The notes: generated by a model from the letters alone, not told the origin. Positions 47,121 to 59,290 are shown, counted from the first letter of the stretch. The stretch: 64,000 nucleotides of DNA from Capsicum annuum (GCF_002878395.1 NC_061117.1:224782597-224846596); one strand, 5' to 3'. Translations and numbers: made by a program.

Positions 47121-50100
47121 TGCAAGGTCTGCAAACAGTTTGGTCATGTAGATAAGATCTGCAAAACAAATCAACCCCGACCAGCTCAAGTCCAGGCAAC
47201 TCAAGTTGCTGAAAATGTTGAAGATCATGAAGAGAAGTTGTTTGCAGCTTCTATTATTGGAGAATGCAATATAACATCTCAAGATCATGATGTGTGGCTT
47301 GTTGATAGTGGATGTACACATCATATGACAGCTAACTTGAATAAATTTGAACGTTTGGACAAAAACTATTTTTCAAAAGTCAGAGTTGGAGATGGCAGAC
47401 TCTTAGATGCAAAGGGAAAAGGAGCAGTTGTTGTTCAAACTCCCTCAGGTATAAAGCTTATTTCCGATGTACTATTTGTTACTGAAATTAGCCAAAGTCA
47501 TCTTAGTGTTGGTCAGTTGCTTGATAACAATTATGCCCTATTATTTAAAGATAAAGCATGTGAAATTGTGGATCCAACAGGCACAAAATTGCTCACGGTC
47601 AAAATGCTCAATAGAAACTTTTCTCTTGATTGGAAACATACTGAGATTGGAGCTTAGGTCGGCATACAAGATGACAGTTATGTCTGGCATAAAAGGCTTG
47701 GCCACATCAATTTTAAGTGTTTAAAATGATGCAAAATATGGAACTTGTGACTGATTTGCCTTCCATAAATGAAAACTCTAATGTATGTGGAGTTTGTCAA
47801 ATTGCGAAGCTGAGCCAATCACCATTTCCTATGAATCAAGCCTGGCGAGCTACTAAAAAGCTCCAACTAATACATACTGATATGTGTGGATCTATGAGCA
47901 CTCCTTCTTATAATGGCAGCAAATACTTTCTTTTATTCATTGATGACCTTACAAGGTTTTTTTGGGTTTATTTTTTGAAACAAAAATCTGAAGTATTTGC
48001 CGCGTTTCTAAAATTTAAAGCAACTGTTGAAAACCAATGTGGCTCTTTGATAAAAATGTTAAGGTCTGATAATGGGACTGAGTTCACTTCCAATCAATTT
48101 AAGGATTTCCTTCAGAAAGCAAGAATTCATCATCAACTTATTGTTGCTTACACACCACAACAAAATGGTGTAAGTGAAAGGAAAAATAGGTCCATTATGA
48201 ATATGGCTAGGTGTCTTCTATTTGAGAAAGAGCTGCCTAAGGTGTTATGGGCTGAAGCTGTCAATACCGCTGTCTATCGTCAGAGTAGATTGCCGACGAG
48301 AGTCGTTGAAGGAAAAACACCATATGAAGCATGGATTGGATCCGAGCCATCAGTCTCACATCTTAAAGTGTTCGGCTGCATATGTTACTCTTATATTCCC
48401 GAAGTTACAAGGGATAAACTTGATCAAAGAGCCGATGTTGGAATATTTGTAGGCTATAACAGCACTTCAAAAGGCTATAGAATTTTAAATCCTATTTCAC
48501 AGCAAATACATGTGAGTAGAAGCGTTAAGTTTGATGAGAATTCTATGTGGGACTGGAAGAATATGGTTGTTTCTCCTTTACGGATCACTAATCAAGAACA
48601 AGGTGTCCAAGAAGAAGAATCAATTCCAGATGAAGAAGATTCTGATGATTTTGTAGTAAGAGGTACCAGATCAATTGAAGACATATATAGCAGATGCAAT
48701 GTTGCTATATTGGAGCCAACAAGTGTAGACAATGCATTGCAAATTCCAGAATGGAGGGCTGCCATGGAGGAGGAGTTCAATGTGATTAACAAGAATGATA
48801 CGTGGGTGCTTGTACCGAGACCTCACGACAGGCAGATTCTTGGAACTAGATGGGTGTTCAAAACTAAGTTGAACTCGGATGGTTCACTCAACAAGTACAA
48901 AGCAAGGTTGGTCGTAAAAGGTTACGCGCAACAACATGAAATTAATTTTCTTGAAACCTTTGCACTAGTTGTAAGGTTTGACACCATCAAATTGCTTCTT
49001 CCAGTTGTTGCACACCAAGGGTGGCAAGTATTTCAACTGGACGTAAAGTCTGCTTTTCTTAATGGGTTTCTTGAAGAAAAAATTTATGTAGAGCAGCCTG
49101 AAGGTTTTAGAGGATCTGGCGATCAGGTATACTTGTTAAGAAAAACACTTTATGGCCTGAAGCAGGCACCTAGGGCCTGGCATGCACGAATTGATAGTTA
49201 TTTATTGAATTTGGGGTTCAATAGAAGCTGCGATGAAACAACCTTGTATATCAGATCTCAAACTGATGAATTTCTTGTAGTTTCCCTTTATGCTGATGAT
49301 CTGTTGGTGACTGGCAGCAGGACAAAGTCTATAATAGACTTCAAAGAGCAAATGAAGAAGGTTTTTGACATGAATGATTTGGCAAGGATGACTTATTTCT
49401 TGGGAATGGAGGTTAGTCAATCTTCTTAAGGAATTTTTATTGCTCAGAAGAAATATGCTGCCGAAATATTAAAGAAGTTTTGCCTTGACAAATGCAAATC
49501 AGTAAGTACGCCGGCAGTTCAAGGAGAGAAACTAACAAAAAAGGATGAATCCGGTTTGGTTGATGCTTCATTTTTTAGAATTTTGCTTGATTCTTTATTA
49601 TATCTATCCGCCGCCACGAGGCCTGATATTATGTACGTAACAACTGTGTTGTCAAGGTTTATGCATTCACCAACTGAAATTCACCTCAAAGCAGCAAAAA
49701 GAATTTCGAGGTACATTCGGGGCACCATTGATTATGGTCTGTTCTATAAAATAACCACATTTATGGAATTGTTGGGGTTCACTGATAGTGACTGGGCTGG
49801 GTCACAAGATGACATGAAAATCACTTCTGGATATTATTTCACTCTAGGATCAGGTGTCATTTGTTGGTGCACAAAGAAGCAAGGGTCTGTGGCTCAATCA
49901 ACTGCTGAAGCAGAGTACATTGCTGCCCCAGGGGCTGTTAATCAAGCTTTGTGGTTGAGAAAAATCTTGAGTGACTTGGCATTTCAGCCAAGCAAAGCAA
50001 CAGAAGTCCTTTGTGATAACAAGTCTACAGTTGCTATGGTAAAGAATCCAGTCTTTCATGGAAAGACTAAACACATTAAAATCAAATATTATTCCATTCG

Positions 50101-50255
50101 AGAAGCTGAAAAAAAAGAATGAAGCTCAGATTCTGCATTGTTGTGGTAAAGACAAACTAGATGATATCTTTACAAAAGCACTACAGAAACAGCGATTCGA
50201 GGTTCTTAGATCTAAGCTTGGAGTAACCAGCATTACTTGCATCAAGGAGGAGTGA
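47121..50255 (+). pseudogene. Copia pol: protease, integrase, RT, RNase H
   Basis: Protease site VDSGCTHHM near 47300. Integrase with CGVCQIAKLSQ, Asp at IHTDMCGS, Asp at RSDNGTEF and Glu at GVSERKNRS. RT with WRAAMEEEFNVI, LDVKSAFLNG, YGLKQAPRAW and YADDLLVTG. RNase H with [15 protein letters not shown] and LCDNKSTV. The longest open part is 47717-49429 (570 codons). Breaks: TAG at 47655 with a frame change before 47717, TAA at 49427, and a frame change near 50110. Confidence 0.92.
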
Positions 50256-50523
50256 TGAAGGTTGCTAACTGTTGTCAGCTAGGCAGTGTTTTGGTCTTGA
50301 TTTTTTTGCTATAATCTCTAGATTATTTTGCTGATGGTTGTAGTGTATGGTGGTGCATAAATTCAGCACAATATTATTAGGAGACACGTTTCCAGGATTT
50401 TAGGGATATTTCAAACCATTTGTATTATATATTTTTGATGTATGTTGTATGAATGAAATCACTGCCACTTCTCAGATTTTCTTCCCTTCTTTTCATGCCT
50501 GTTTTTTCTCTTTCTCTCCTTCA
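50253..50523 (+). repeat. 3' LTR of the Copia element
   Basis: 271 bp, matching the 5' LTR apart from three indels and scattered substitutions. Confidence 0.93.
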
Positions 50524-51924
50524 AAAATACCACGAACAAAATACAGTGGGTAGAAATATGTTGTGGAGAACACAACAAGGTCGAAACTGACTTGCTTTTG
50601 ATAGACTAGAGTACATAAGACATGCCTAACATAAGATAATTTGCAGAGAATGTAGAAGGTTCATTATTATGTGGCAGGTTTCATTGAGGAGAGGAACATC
50701 ATTACGGACGAATGTAAATACACCTCCAGAAGCCTCAATCCTAGCCCTCTCATCCAACCTATGTGCATTATGATCTCTTGTCAACTCCTTGGCGAGAAGA
50801 CCACCCGAAGAAGCAGCACCTAATCAGAATACTGTATTAACATCTAAAATTTCAGCAGCAGCAGTAATTGTAACCTGCAATGCTTAAATAATGCTCAAAA
50901 CGCAAACATCTAGAGTCTTGGCCAAGTGATGTTTGAGAAATACTAGTATCATCTGATCCCTGGGGATGACAATAGCACTACTACTGCCAGTACTAACCCT
51001 AGACTATTTTAGCATAATAAGGAATAAGAAAGGGGCATAACAACAAAAGAGAAGAAAATATGACCCTCACCGGCTTCATGTGAACAAAGAAAAGCCTTTG
51101 AATCACCAACATTAGCAACTAAAACATGATTGTCGTGTACCCCGAATAATAATTCTCTTCTAAAGCAACCTACAGATCAATGTGAACAACCAGATCATTC
51201 AAAACTGAAAAGACAGAAAATATACGACAAGTTATGTACTTGCCTCGGAGAATTCTGCATCGATATCATGAATAGTTGTTACTAATGAAGATTTTATTAA
51301 TTCAAGATTGCTCAATACTGCCATTGACCTTGAGCATGAGCTTATCCAAAAACACATCGGATGCCATCTGACTAGCAACATGTCCAATATGACCATCAAA
51401 GACTGCCACCGCGCCAACCGCCACCTCTTCAATGCCGTCACGCCCTATATCATGAAGTGTATCAGCTAATACACAAATGTGAGTATGCATGCATGCATAA
51501 TAAGCTTATTAAAGTAAACACGAAAAGTGCAAACCAATAAACATATTACCTAACAAAGGGAACTTAAGATTAACGTTACATGTTACTTGATCCTCCTGAT
51601 ATAATCTTCTTCCTTGGGAAGTAGCAAAGTGACAGTTTTGAGTTGGAATAGGGATGGACAGTTTTAACAATTCTTCACTCAGATCTTCTTCAGATTCAGC
51701 CTTAGAATTTGAATTATCAATCCCAACCCTAGGGTTCATAATAATCCCGACAAAGCAGGCCATAAATAATCCAAATAACATAATAATAGTCCAAACTATC
51801 TTCAGTTCTTTCATATCTTTGCCTCTGGAAAGAAAAAAAAGAAAACCAGCAACAGCAGTAGCAATTGCTAATTAACCGGAAGAACCCTAAATCTATTGTA
51901 CTATAAGATTAATATTTAACTTTT

Positions 51925-52035
51925 ATTGAGGGCAATCTGGTGCACTAAAGCTCTTGCTATGCACGGTGTTAGGGAGAGATAGAGAGATGCAACTGTAAGG
52001 GTTTTTCCTACAGCTGTAAGTGTTTTTTTTACTTC
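51925..52035 (-). repeat. SINE fragment upstream of PP2C copy B
   Basis: GGCAATCTGGTGCACTAAAG followed by CTCTTGCTATGCACGG matches the SINE at 44640. It then diverges into GCAACTGTAAGGG-type direct repeats. Confidence 0.5.
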
Positions 52036-52321
52036 AACAATCTTCTGATTTTTATTTTACTTAGGACTTTGATTGGTCATCGAAAACAATAGGTAAACTT
52101 TTTTTTTGAAAAAATAATAATTAGTGTAAATATGATATGTGGTAAATTATTAAGTTTGCCACTTGGTTATGACTAATTAGTGAATATTTTAATAGTTATA
52201 TAACTCATAACAATCTTCACAACTATTAATATCGCTTTCTTTTAACACAACTGGTTCACTTTAGAAATAATTATTTATCCTTTTCTTTTTTTTAACTTTC
52301 ATACTTGTATCTTTTTAATTT

Positions 52322-53706
52322 GGCAAATCACCTTCTGGACCCTTGTGATATGTCGGTTTTGTAAGTTGGACACTTCTACTTACATGTTTGTCATCTGAAT
52401 CCTTGAACTCATTAAAAAACAATATTTTACACCCTTTGACTGTTGACCTCGCCTATGTGGCATTGAAATGGTGACTAGGACAAGGAGAGTGTAGTCATTC
52501 ACCTGAGGGTGCGAGTGGGAGTCAATTTTTAGCCAATTTTACATTAAAATAATTTTAAAAAATATTTAAAAAAATAAAAAAAGGATCTATTGTTTCCTCC
52601 AACTTTTTTAATTTTTTTTTTAAAATATAAAAATAATATATTTTTTTTCTATTTTAAAAACTCTTCCCCACTCCACCCCAGCCCATCCCCACCCCCACCC
52701 CCACCCCAGCCCCTTCCATAAAATAATTTAAAAATTAAAAATTAAAATTTAAAAATAAAATAAAAAAAGCTCTTTTTTTTCCTCCATCCTTTTTAATATA
52801 AAAATATTTTTAAAAATTTAAAAATAATATTTTTTTTTAAAAAAAAAAACCTTCCCCACTCCACCGCAGGCCGTCCCCACCCCACCCCTCCCCCAACCCC
52901 CCACACCCCACCATCCCCGTCCATCCCCTCCCCACCCCACCCCACCCCATCCCTAACCCCTCACACCTCACCAGCCCCATCCAACCCCTCCGACCCCACC
53001 CCTCCCAGCCCCATCCCCACCCCCAGCCCCTTCCAGTCCCCCCCACCCACCCACCCCCACACACGTTCACTTTTTATTTTAATTTTCCCTCTCAATTCAA
53101 TTCTTTTCATTTTTTTAATTAAAATTTAAATTTGAAATCTTTTTAGTTTTTTGGAGATTAAAATTTAAATTTATATTGAAAGTGAGAGATAGTAAATATT
53201 GAAAAAAAATTAGTGAATTTCGCTTGAAAAAAAATAAACTTTTTGTGAATTTGTTAAAAATATTCAAATTTAAAAATAAAAAATTTATTATGTTTGTATA
53301 TATGATTTTATAGTTAAAAATTTAAATTAGTTGGAGAAGAATTTTAATTATTTGGAATGGATTTGATGTTTAATTTGTGAGCAAAAATAAAAACATGATT
53401 ATTCAAATTTTCTACAATTTATAATTTTTTTATTTAATTAAATTAATTTTAATATTTAATTTGTTATGTAGCATTTTAAAAATGACTTGAAATTTAATGT
53501 AATACTTTTTTTTTAAATGATGTGGCAGACATGTCAGGCGTGGCTGACGTGGTAGCTGACGTGGGGGAGAGTGTTTTACACTCACCAAAAAAGGGTTTAA
53601 AATATTGTTTTTTAGTGGGTTCAAGGGTACAGATGACAAACATGTAAGTAGAAGTGTCCAACTTACAAAACCGACATAGTGCAGGAGTCCTGAAGGTCAT
53701 TTTGCC
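52322..53706. mobile_element. Foldback MULE-type element
   Basis: Long terminal inverted repeats of at least 130 bp: the left end GGCAAATCACCTTCTGGACC and the right end read in reverse GGCAAAATGACCTTCAGGAC. Both continue through TATGTCGGTTTTGTAAGTTG and GACACTTCTACTTACATGTT. A perfect 9-bp target duplication TTTTAATTT flanks it (52313-52321 and 53707-53715), which marks Mutator-like elements. It is 1385 bp with no transposase; the loop is A/T runs and C-rich DNA. Confidence 0.93.
52660..53065. repeat. C-rich low-complexity DNA in the MULE loop
   Basis: Runs such as CCCCACCCCCACCCCCACCC and CACCCCTCCCCCAACCCCCC are grouped at 52667-52715 and 52852-53065. The minus strand carries many runs of three or more G with short loops. 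A Gly/Trp-rich minus-strand open frame here is an artefact of composition. Confidence 0.9.
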
Positions 53707-53805
53707 TTTTAATTTTAAAGGATGTCTCAAGACTTTAAAGGGACCATCACCCTTCCTATTTATTAGCAACACTAATCTATATCTCTCTCTATATATATAT
53801 ATGTA

Positions 53806-53945
53806 CCAAAACAGTGGTATATTTCGGTATATTTCAATAATATTATATTTCACAAAGATAATCAAAGATAATGGTCCAAAACAGTGGTATATTTCAATAT
53901 ATTTCAATAATATTATATTTCACAAAGATAATCAAAGATAAGAAA
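53806..53945. repeat. 70-bp direct repeat, two copies
   Basis: CCAAAACAGTGGTATATTTC starts at 53806 and again at 53876. Both continue AATAATATTATATTTCACAA and AGATAATCAAAGATAA. Confidence 0.9.
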
Positions 53946-54628
53946 CGAGGATATATTTCAGTGAATAATGATTGATTTTTTAGTATATCAGTTTGTAAAA
54001 CCTACTCAGTACTCCCTCTTTCCTACTATTTCTTCATGTTTATCATTCTTATAGTTTATATTTTCCCCAGAGTTTTTTTTTTTTTTTACTTTACCCTGTT
54101 CATCTCTTCCTCTTAATCTATGTTCTTAACATCTTACTTCTGTAACCACACCCCAGAAAATTTTTGTCTGGCAGCTAACACTCGTCCTTTATCTATTTTA
54201 CAGACCTGTTGGACTATCAAGGCCAGAATTCCTAGGAATTTACAAGTTAATCCATCATTGTTATTAAGAAATTAAGAGGCTAACCATATACTAAGGGTAA
54301 GAATTTTATAGATAATTTAATTTACATGATTTACAAAAATATGTAGAATAACTTTAAACATGGATATAAGAACATGAGTTTAAATATTTTTTGAGGGGAA
54401 AATATGTAAATAAGAACTTACATGAAGTAACTAGGAGAGAGGTTTCCCTTTCGGGAACCCCCTTAAGATCGAATAGAAAACTTAGAGCTTTTATTTAAAT
54501 CACAATGATACAAAGTTTATACAAGAAAGACTGGCTTAGATAAGTTTTTTGGGAGGAAGGGTTTAAACATTTCAAGTAGGTTTTGAAGTTGGTTGATTTC
54601 ACTCTACCTTTCTTCTAAGAAATATACG

Positions 54629-54637
54629 CTTTTTATA
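54629..54637 (-). promoter_or_regulatory. TATA box of the viral leader promoter
   Basis: On the minus strand CCTATAAAAAGCG lies about 1.6 kb downstream of the viroplasmin-frame start. Upstream on that strand are GATAAG/TTATCT motifs, TGACGATGGGGCCC and CCACGTAG. The arrangement resembles the intergenic promoter of caulimoviruses. Activity is unknown. Confidence 0.55.
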
Positions 54638-54943
54638 GGCAAAAACTAGATAAAGTAGTGGTTCTAAGGATTACTACGTGGCCTAAACACATGTGGCCGA
54701 CACTTAAAGATAAGAGATAAGAAAGAATCTTTAATAATGTAAGCCGGGTACTCTTTTGGGCCCCATCGTCACATGCATTATTAATTCTTCTTTCAGACTT
54801 ATTTTGACGCGTGCTTCAACAGTTTTTCTTTCTTTTGGAAAGTAGTGATAAAGGAAGCACTCTGACTACCCTGATTATTACAAGACATAAAGTGGGCATC
54901 CCCACCTGACTACACTAGCTAATAATATAAATTGTATATTGTC

Positions 54944-56195
54944 TTATGTATCCAAGTTGTGCAGGGCAATTGAGTCGAAGCTCATTCCTGAGTCATCGTC
55001 TTCATATGGATCCTGAGCGTCCTGGAAGTGTGCAATACTATCTTCTTCGTATGATCTTGCTGAATTATTATCTGTATTATTTATCTCTGGGACAATTCTG
55101 TCTAAATTAGTGGGCTGTCCGTCTGGCTGTCCATTCATATGTTTATCTTGTGTCTGGTTGCTGAAGAATCTGTCTAAAGTCTGTTTAATTATAGTCTCTA
55201 TTGTTTCATTTTTTCTTTTAGATATTAAAGTCTTCTTTAAAATCTTATTTCCTGATCTTGTTAACTTATTTTTTAGAACACCCTTCATTTTCACTTTTTG
55301 GCAAAGTGATAGCCGTTAACGGGTTTGATTTGTCTTTACCGATCATCGTTTGAACTGGACTAGCTGTACCAACATCCGGTACAGTGAATTTCTGAACATT
55401 TAGTGGAAAATGCACACCCTTCTCATCCATTTTTTGAGGAGATGGAGAACTCTGAGTCTGAGTCTGTGTTTTTGCATCCGTTTTGCTTACATTTGTCTGC
55501 TGGTTGAGTCTTGCTTCTAATAATTGTATCTGCTTTATTAATCTAGCATTTTCCACGAGGAGTAATTCTTTCTAGGCATTTAGTTTCTTGAAATTCTCCG
55601 TCATTGAAAAACAATGGTTGCAGAAAATAATCTTTCCAGTCTCTTTTTGCAAATTATACTGAGGTATTTGATCTGGATTTTGTCTGAGTGAAGGAGATAT
55701 ATAGTAGTTTGGTCCTAAATATCCTTTAGCATGATTGGTGGCTTCGGTAAAATCATTAAAACCTTTAAAAAGAGGGGCTTTAAAACCTTGTATTGAATCT
55801 AACACTTCTAACCATGTTTGGAAAATTTCGTTAGTTTTTCCCTGAATGACTACATAGTATTTAAACCTAGGCCTACTCTTTTCTGCCATGTAATGGCATA
55901 AAGAGTTCATGGATGCCATAAAATGATTACGGTTTTGTTTATTATAAGAGATCCAAAGGTTATCTACTAAACACCTTTAGAGTCTATCTAAAATGTAATC
56001 TGGTCTTACTCTAAAAGATATGTTACTCTCAGGGTAAGCAATTAAATTAAATGGTCCGAAATGAATTCTTTCCATTGTCTCTAAAGATTCTAGTGGTCTA
56101 AAATTTAAATTACCTAACATTGTCTGTTGATACGACTCTGAAGACGAAGCTACACCTTTGCCTTTGTCTGCAGGAGGTTGTCCTGTTGGTCTCAT
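54944..56195 (-). pseudogene. Pararetrovirus transactivator/viroplasmin-like frame
   Basis: Starts at the ATG at 56195 (MRPTGQPPADKGKG) just after the RNase H frame. A viroplasmin / RNase H1 N-domain-like segment lies at about 55870-55710 (YYVVIQGKTNEIFQTWLEV), then a coiled segment (ARLIKQIQLLEARLNQ) at 55540 and an acidic C terminus. Single in-frame stops at 55977 and near 55572 and a frame change near 55290 break it. In this family such proteins form inclusion bodies and help translate polycistronic viral RNA. Confidence 0.75.
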
Positions 56196-56222
56196 GCTGA
56201 AAACAAATGAGTGAGATTAAAC

Positions 56223-57211
56223 TTATTTATTTATTCCCAGTTGTAGTCTACTTAACTGGTCTGCTAATTCGTTTTCTTTACCTTTTATATGTTCAAATAC
56301 TATATTCTTGTAAACAGATATGGTGTCTGTAAAATTTAGCCATCTTCTTCTACTACTAGTTTTATCATTTATTTTTTGATGAAATTTAACTATAGCTTCA
56401 CAATCTGTTCTAACTAAAATTTCTTCTTTATTTAGAATATATAATTTGAAACTATTTAACCCGTATATTATAGCTAATACTTCTAGGTCTATAGCACTCA
56501 TGTTTCCTTTTTCTTTATATGCCCCACTCTGATATCCACATATTTGTTCTTCATTTTTATTACTGTATTTATTAGGTTGTGCTTTTAAGATAGCTCCCCA
56601 TCCTAAATCACTTTCATCTGTTTGAATGATTAAATAATCTGATTCTAATGGAATTTTTAGATCTGAAATATTTTTAATTTTTTCTTTTATTTTTTGGATT
56701 AATTTAATGTCTTCTATATTGAAATTTTTCTGCCCTTTACTACCTGTCTTTGCGTATAATGGTCCTGCTATTTTTCCTAAGTCTTGAATAAAATTTCTTG
56801 CATAATTTACTAATCCTAGAAATTTTTGTAAATCTTTTGTCTTTTCTAATTTATCTGGCATTTCTAATACCTTCTTTGCAATGTGTAGTTGGAGTTTTAC
56901 TTTTCCATTTCCTAAAGTTATTCCTAGAAAATTAATATAAGTCTTACATAATTCCATTTTCTTTTTACTTATTATTCCATGTTTAATCTGAAAATTATTT
57001 GTAAGTGTCCTAAGTGTTCTTGCATATTTTGATTGAATACCAAAATATCATCTACATATACTAATATGAAATGTTTATATTCTCCAAATATGTTATCCAT
57101 CTTTCGTTGAAAAATGGGTGGAGCTGTCTTTAACCCAAACGGCATAACTAACCATTCAAAATGTCCACCTGGACATGTGAATGCCGTCCATTCTATGCTG
57201 TCTGGGTGCAT
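56223..57211 (-). pseudogene. Pararetrovirus RT C-terminal part and RNase H
   Basis: The first piece (57211-56972) has MPFGLKTAPPIFQ and the polymerase box YVDDILVF. The second (56957-56223), one frame over, has the RT connection region (KFLGLVNYARNFI) and RNase H with acidic residues at QTDESDLGWGA, AIDLEVLAI, VRTDCEA and KENELADQLSR. The N-terminal RT and protease are missing because the piece is cut at 57211. One frame change lies near 56965. Confidence 0.88.
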
Positions 57212-57508
57212 ATACCTTCAAGTCAAACAGATAAAATTTTACTAAAACAAAATAATACCATAATAGAGTTATTATTAGACTTACACAAAAAGATAAACAT
57301 CTTAATTAAAGGCAAAGAAACTCAAAAACCTCTCCAGGAAGAACCAGGATTACCTGAACTACATAAGAAAATAGACATCTTAATAAAAAATAAAGAAGTC
57401 CAACCAAAAGATAACTTTGAAATAGACGAACTTATTAACCAATTAAAACGAATTGAATTAACTCCTAAACAAGAACGAAAAAATATAATAAGAAAACCAC
57501 AAAAATGA
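57212..57508 (+). pseudogene. Pararetrovirus coiled-coil frame fragment
   Basis: A Lys/Glu/Ile-rich open stretch with two related segments (LHKKINILIKGKE and LHKKIDILIKNKE) that should form coiled coil, then DELINQLKRIELTPKQERK. It starts abruptly at the inversion junction. I infer it is the end of the viral frame that precedes the movement protein. Confidence 0.55.
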
Positions 57509-57569
57509 ACTTTCTATCAAATAGACGGAGAACCATCGAAAATAATGAAAGACAAGGAGAGAACTTAAC

Positions 57570-58312
57570 GAAATAATAGATGTAGACAAAGATTTACAAA
57601 TTTTCCAACAACATCAATTAAAATTATTAAATCCTAAAACACTATATAACGCAGGATATTTTTCTACAGACAATCAGTTATATAGACATTATAGGGAAGA
57701 ACAAATATTGGCTATAGGAGAACATTTTAAAATACTAGATTTAGTAAATGCTAATTCCTTAAGACATATAAAAAATAATAGAATGATATTGATGCATATG
57801 GGGTTTAATTGTTAAAGGAATAAAAGGTCTAACTAGAAAAAATCTAGGATCCAAAGTATTAATAACAATATATGATGATCGATGGTCAGACATTAAGAAG
57901 TCAATAATAGGATTAACTGAAGTAGATATGACAAATAATGGAGGAATATTCTATATAAGTCCAGACTTCCTAATGAACTTAAAAGAATTTGGAAAAAACA
58001 TTAAAATAGGAATCCAAACTAAAGGGTACGAAGAAATGAATGGTGGAAATAATTTATTAATGTGCATAGGGTTTATTGGAAAATTAACTTTAAGTAGTAA
58101 TATAAAATTTAAACTAAAAGTAAATGATGTAGTTGAAATAATGGGAAATAAAGACATAAGTTTAATAAAACCAATAAAAATAGACCCCGAAATATATGCA
58201 GGTTTAGAATGAAATTTAAACAAATTTACTAAACAAAAATTTTTTACACCAGACTCTCATCTATTATATACTACAAGTAAAGGAGAAACTTCGGTCAGGT
58301 TTAGAGAGAAGT
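57570..58312 (+). pseudogene. Pararetrovirus movement-protein-like frame
   Basis: Readable in two frames. The first part holds IDVDKDLQIFQQHQLKLL and YREEQILAIGEHFKILDLVN. The second (57928-58212) holds the 30K-family-like core (TNNGGIFYISPDFLMNLKEF and KIGIQTKGYEEM). Breaks near 57815 and at 58210. Movement proteins of this type help virus move between cells through plasmodesmata; this copy cannot be made. Confidence 0.65.
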
Positions 58313-59079
58313 GATAATTTAGGATATAGAAATAACAAATCAGTCCTTGAAAGAAAAGATGAAGACATAATCTCTATATTAAGTTCTACCATCAGTTATA
58401 AATATGTGGTATGCTTCATAGGTCAAGAAAAATATTTATCTTTTTTCTCCTATTTTTGAGTTTTTTCAATATTTTACAAGTCATTATATTTATGAAGAAA
58501 AAAAAACTGCACATTAAATAAGGAAAATAAATGGCTACTAATTGAACAATTTATTTTTGTCTATTCATATTCTATTTTTCATATTATATGTAATCTTTTT
58601 ATTTTTTGGGAGGGTATTATGACATGTTTTTTTCTCTTCTCCTTTATTTTCTTTTTTATTTTTTTGTTTTAGTTTTGTTTTATATCTTTGATTTTAATGT
58701 ATATTATCATCATCTTATAAAAAAGATGGTGTAGATGAAGTTGTTTGATATAAAGAGGTAACAATAGCATTTCATGACAATATTGTCATATGTATACTAA
58801 TGTGTGACTTAAATCTCATTCTTGGTATATTTAGTGTCTTGTTGGTATATTTTATTTTTGATTGACTTTGATTCTGTTAATATTTAAATTATAATGCAAA
58901 CTTTGAATGTTGATTACAAAAATCTAATCTTTCCCTCTTTTTGCAGGTTACTTATTGTTGTCAAAATAATGATTTGTTTTTAAGTTGAAACTGTTTATCC
59001 AATGGAAGGTTTAGTAATGCAAAATACAATTTATTTGGTTAGACATTAAATTTTTCATTCGTTTGCAAGTTGAAATTTG

Positions 59080-59290
59080 TTGTTGGAGGGCGTGCTCCTT
59101 AATCAGTCTTTGTTTTGAGCTCTTAGTGTAGAAAAAATTTTAGTAGGAGCGATATCTTCGAATGAATCCTATCCGGTGTGAATCCGCATTAATCGGACTC
59201 GAATGGAGGTTCCAAGTACTATATGAGAAACTTAAAAAAGAAAAAGAAAAACTTATCGCGGGAGCGAGGTTTTTAGGTCAAATGAATTCG
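59080..59290 (+). repeat. SINE-like fragment
   Basis: ATCCTATCCGGTGTGAATCC, GCATTAATCGGACTCGAATG and GAGGTTCCAAGTACT, followed by an A-rich end (about 59231-59250), resemble a SINE tail region known from Solanaceae. The rest of 58335-60440 is AT-rich with no gene that I can support. Confidence 0.45.

Larger units (their letters stand above)
45912..50523 (+). mobile_element. Ty1/Copia LTR retrotransposon, complete but defective
   Basis: 4612 bp with LTRs at 45912-46187 and 50253-50523 (TGATGAAGG...CTCCTTCA) and a perfect 5-bp target duplication AAAAT (45907-45911 and 50524-50528). The primer site TGGCATCAGAGC (46190-46201) is the initiator Met tRNA type with one mismatch. A purine run AAGGAGGAG precedes the 3' LTR. 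Domain order protease, integrase, RT, RNase H is that of Copia. It sits antisense inside PP2C copy B. Confidence 0.96.
45290..51814 (-). pseudogene. PP2C copy B, broken and split by a Copia element
   Basis: Exons parallel those of the gene at 6473-10038: 51814-51550 (MKELKIVW, membrane segment, RRLYQED), 51444-51244 (VFDGHIG), 51169-51071 (VANVGDSKAFLC), about 50850-50690 (KELTRDHNAH, ends LLN) and 45469-45290 (YGIIADPEITDW). Damage against copy A: an 11-bp deletion near 51305 (frameshift), a 22-bp deletion removing SGSTA near 51145, a deletion of about 400 bp that loses MTRAIGD and joins exon to intron near 50690, and a 45-bp loss of the SSDG motif near 45405. The Copia insertion at 45912-50523 lies in the next intron. 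The GC-type donor GAG|GCAAGT is kept at 51244. It cannot make an active phosphatase. Confidence 0.88.
54420..58335. mobile_element. Endogenous caulimovirus (pararetrovirus) fragment, rearranged
   Basis: Two pieces of a Caulimoviridae genome meet near 57212 in opposite directions. The minus-strand piece (57211 to about 54420) carries the end of RT, RNase H, a transactivator/viroplasmin-like frame and a promoter-leader region. The plus-strand piece (57212 to about 58330) carries a coiled-coil frame and a movement-protein-like frame. The order and similarity suggest the solendovirus / tomato endogenous pararetrovirus group, but the genus is my inference. All frames are broken; it has no capsid or protease and lacks most of RT, so it is a dead copy. 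Outer borders are approximate. Confidence 0.85.

Noticed and set aside
52837..53070. Minus-strand open frame rich in Gly and Trp
   Set aside because: It is a product of C-rich low-complexity DNA in the MULE loop, with no start context and no conserved pattern.
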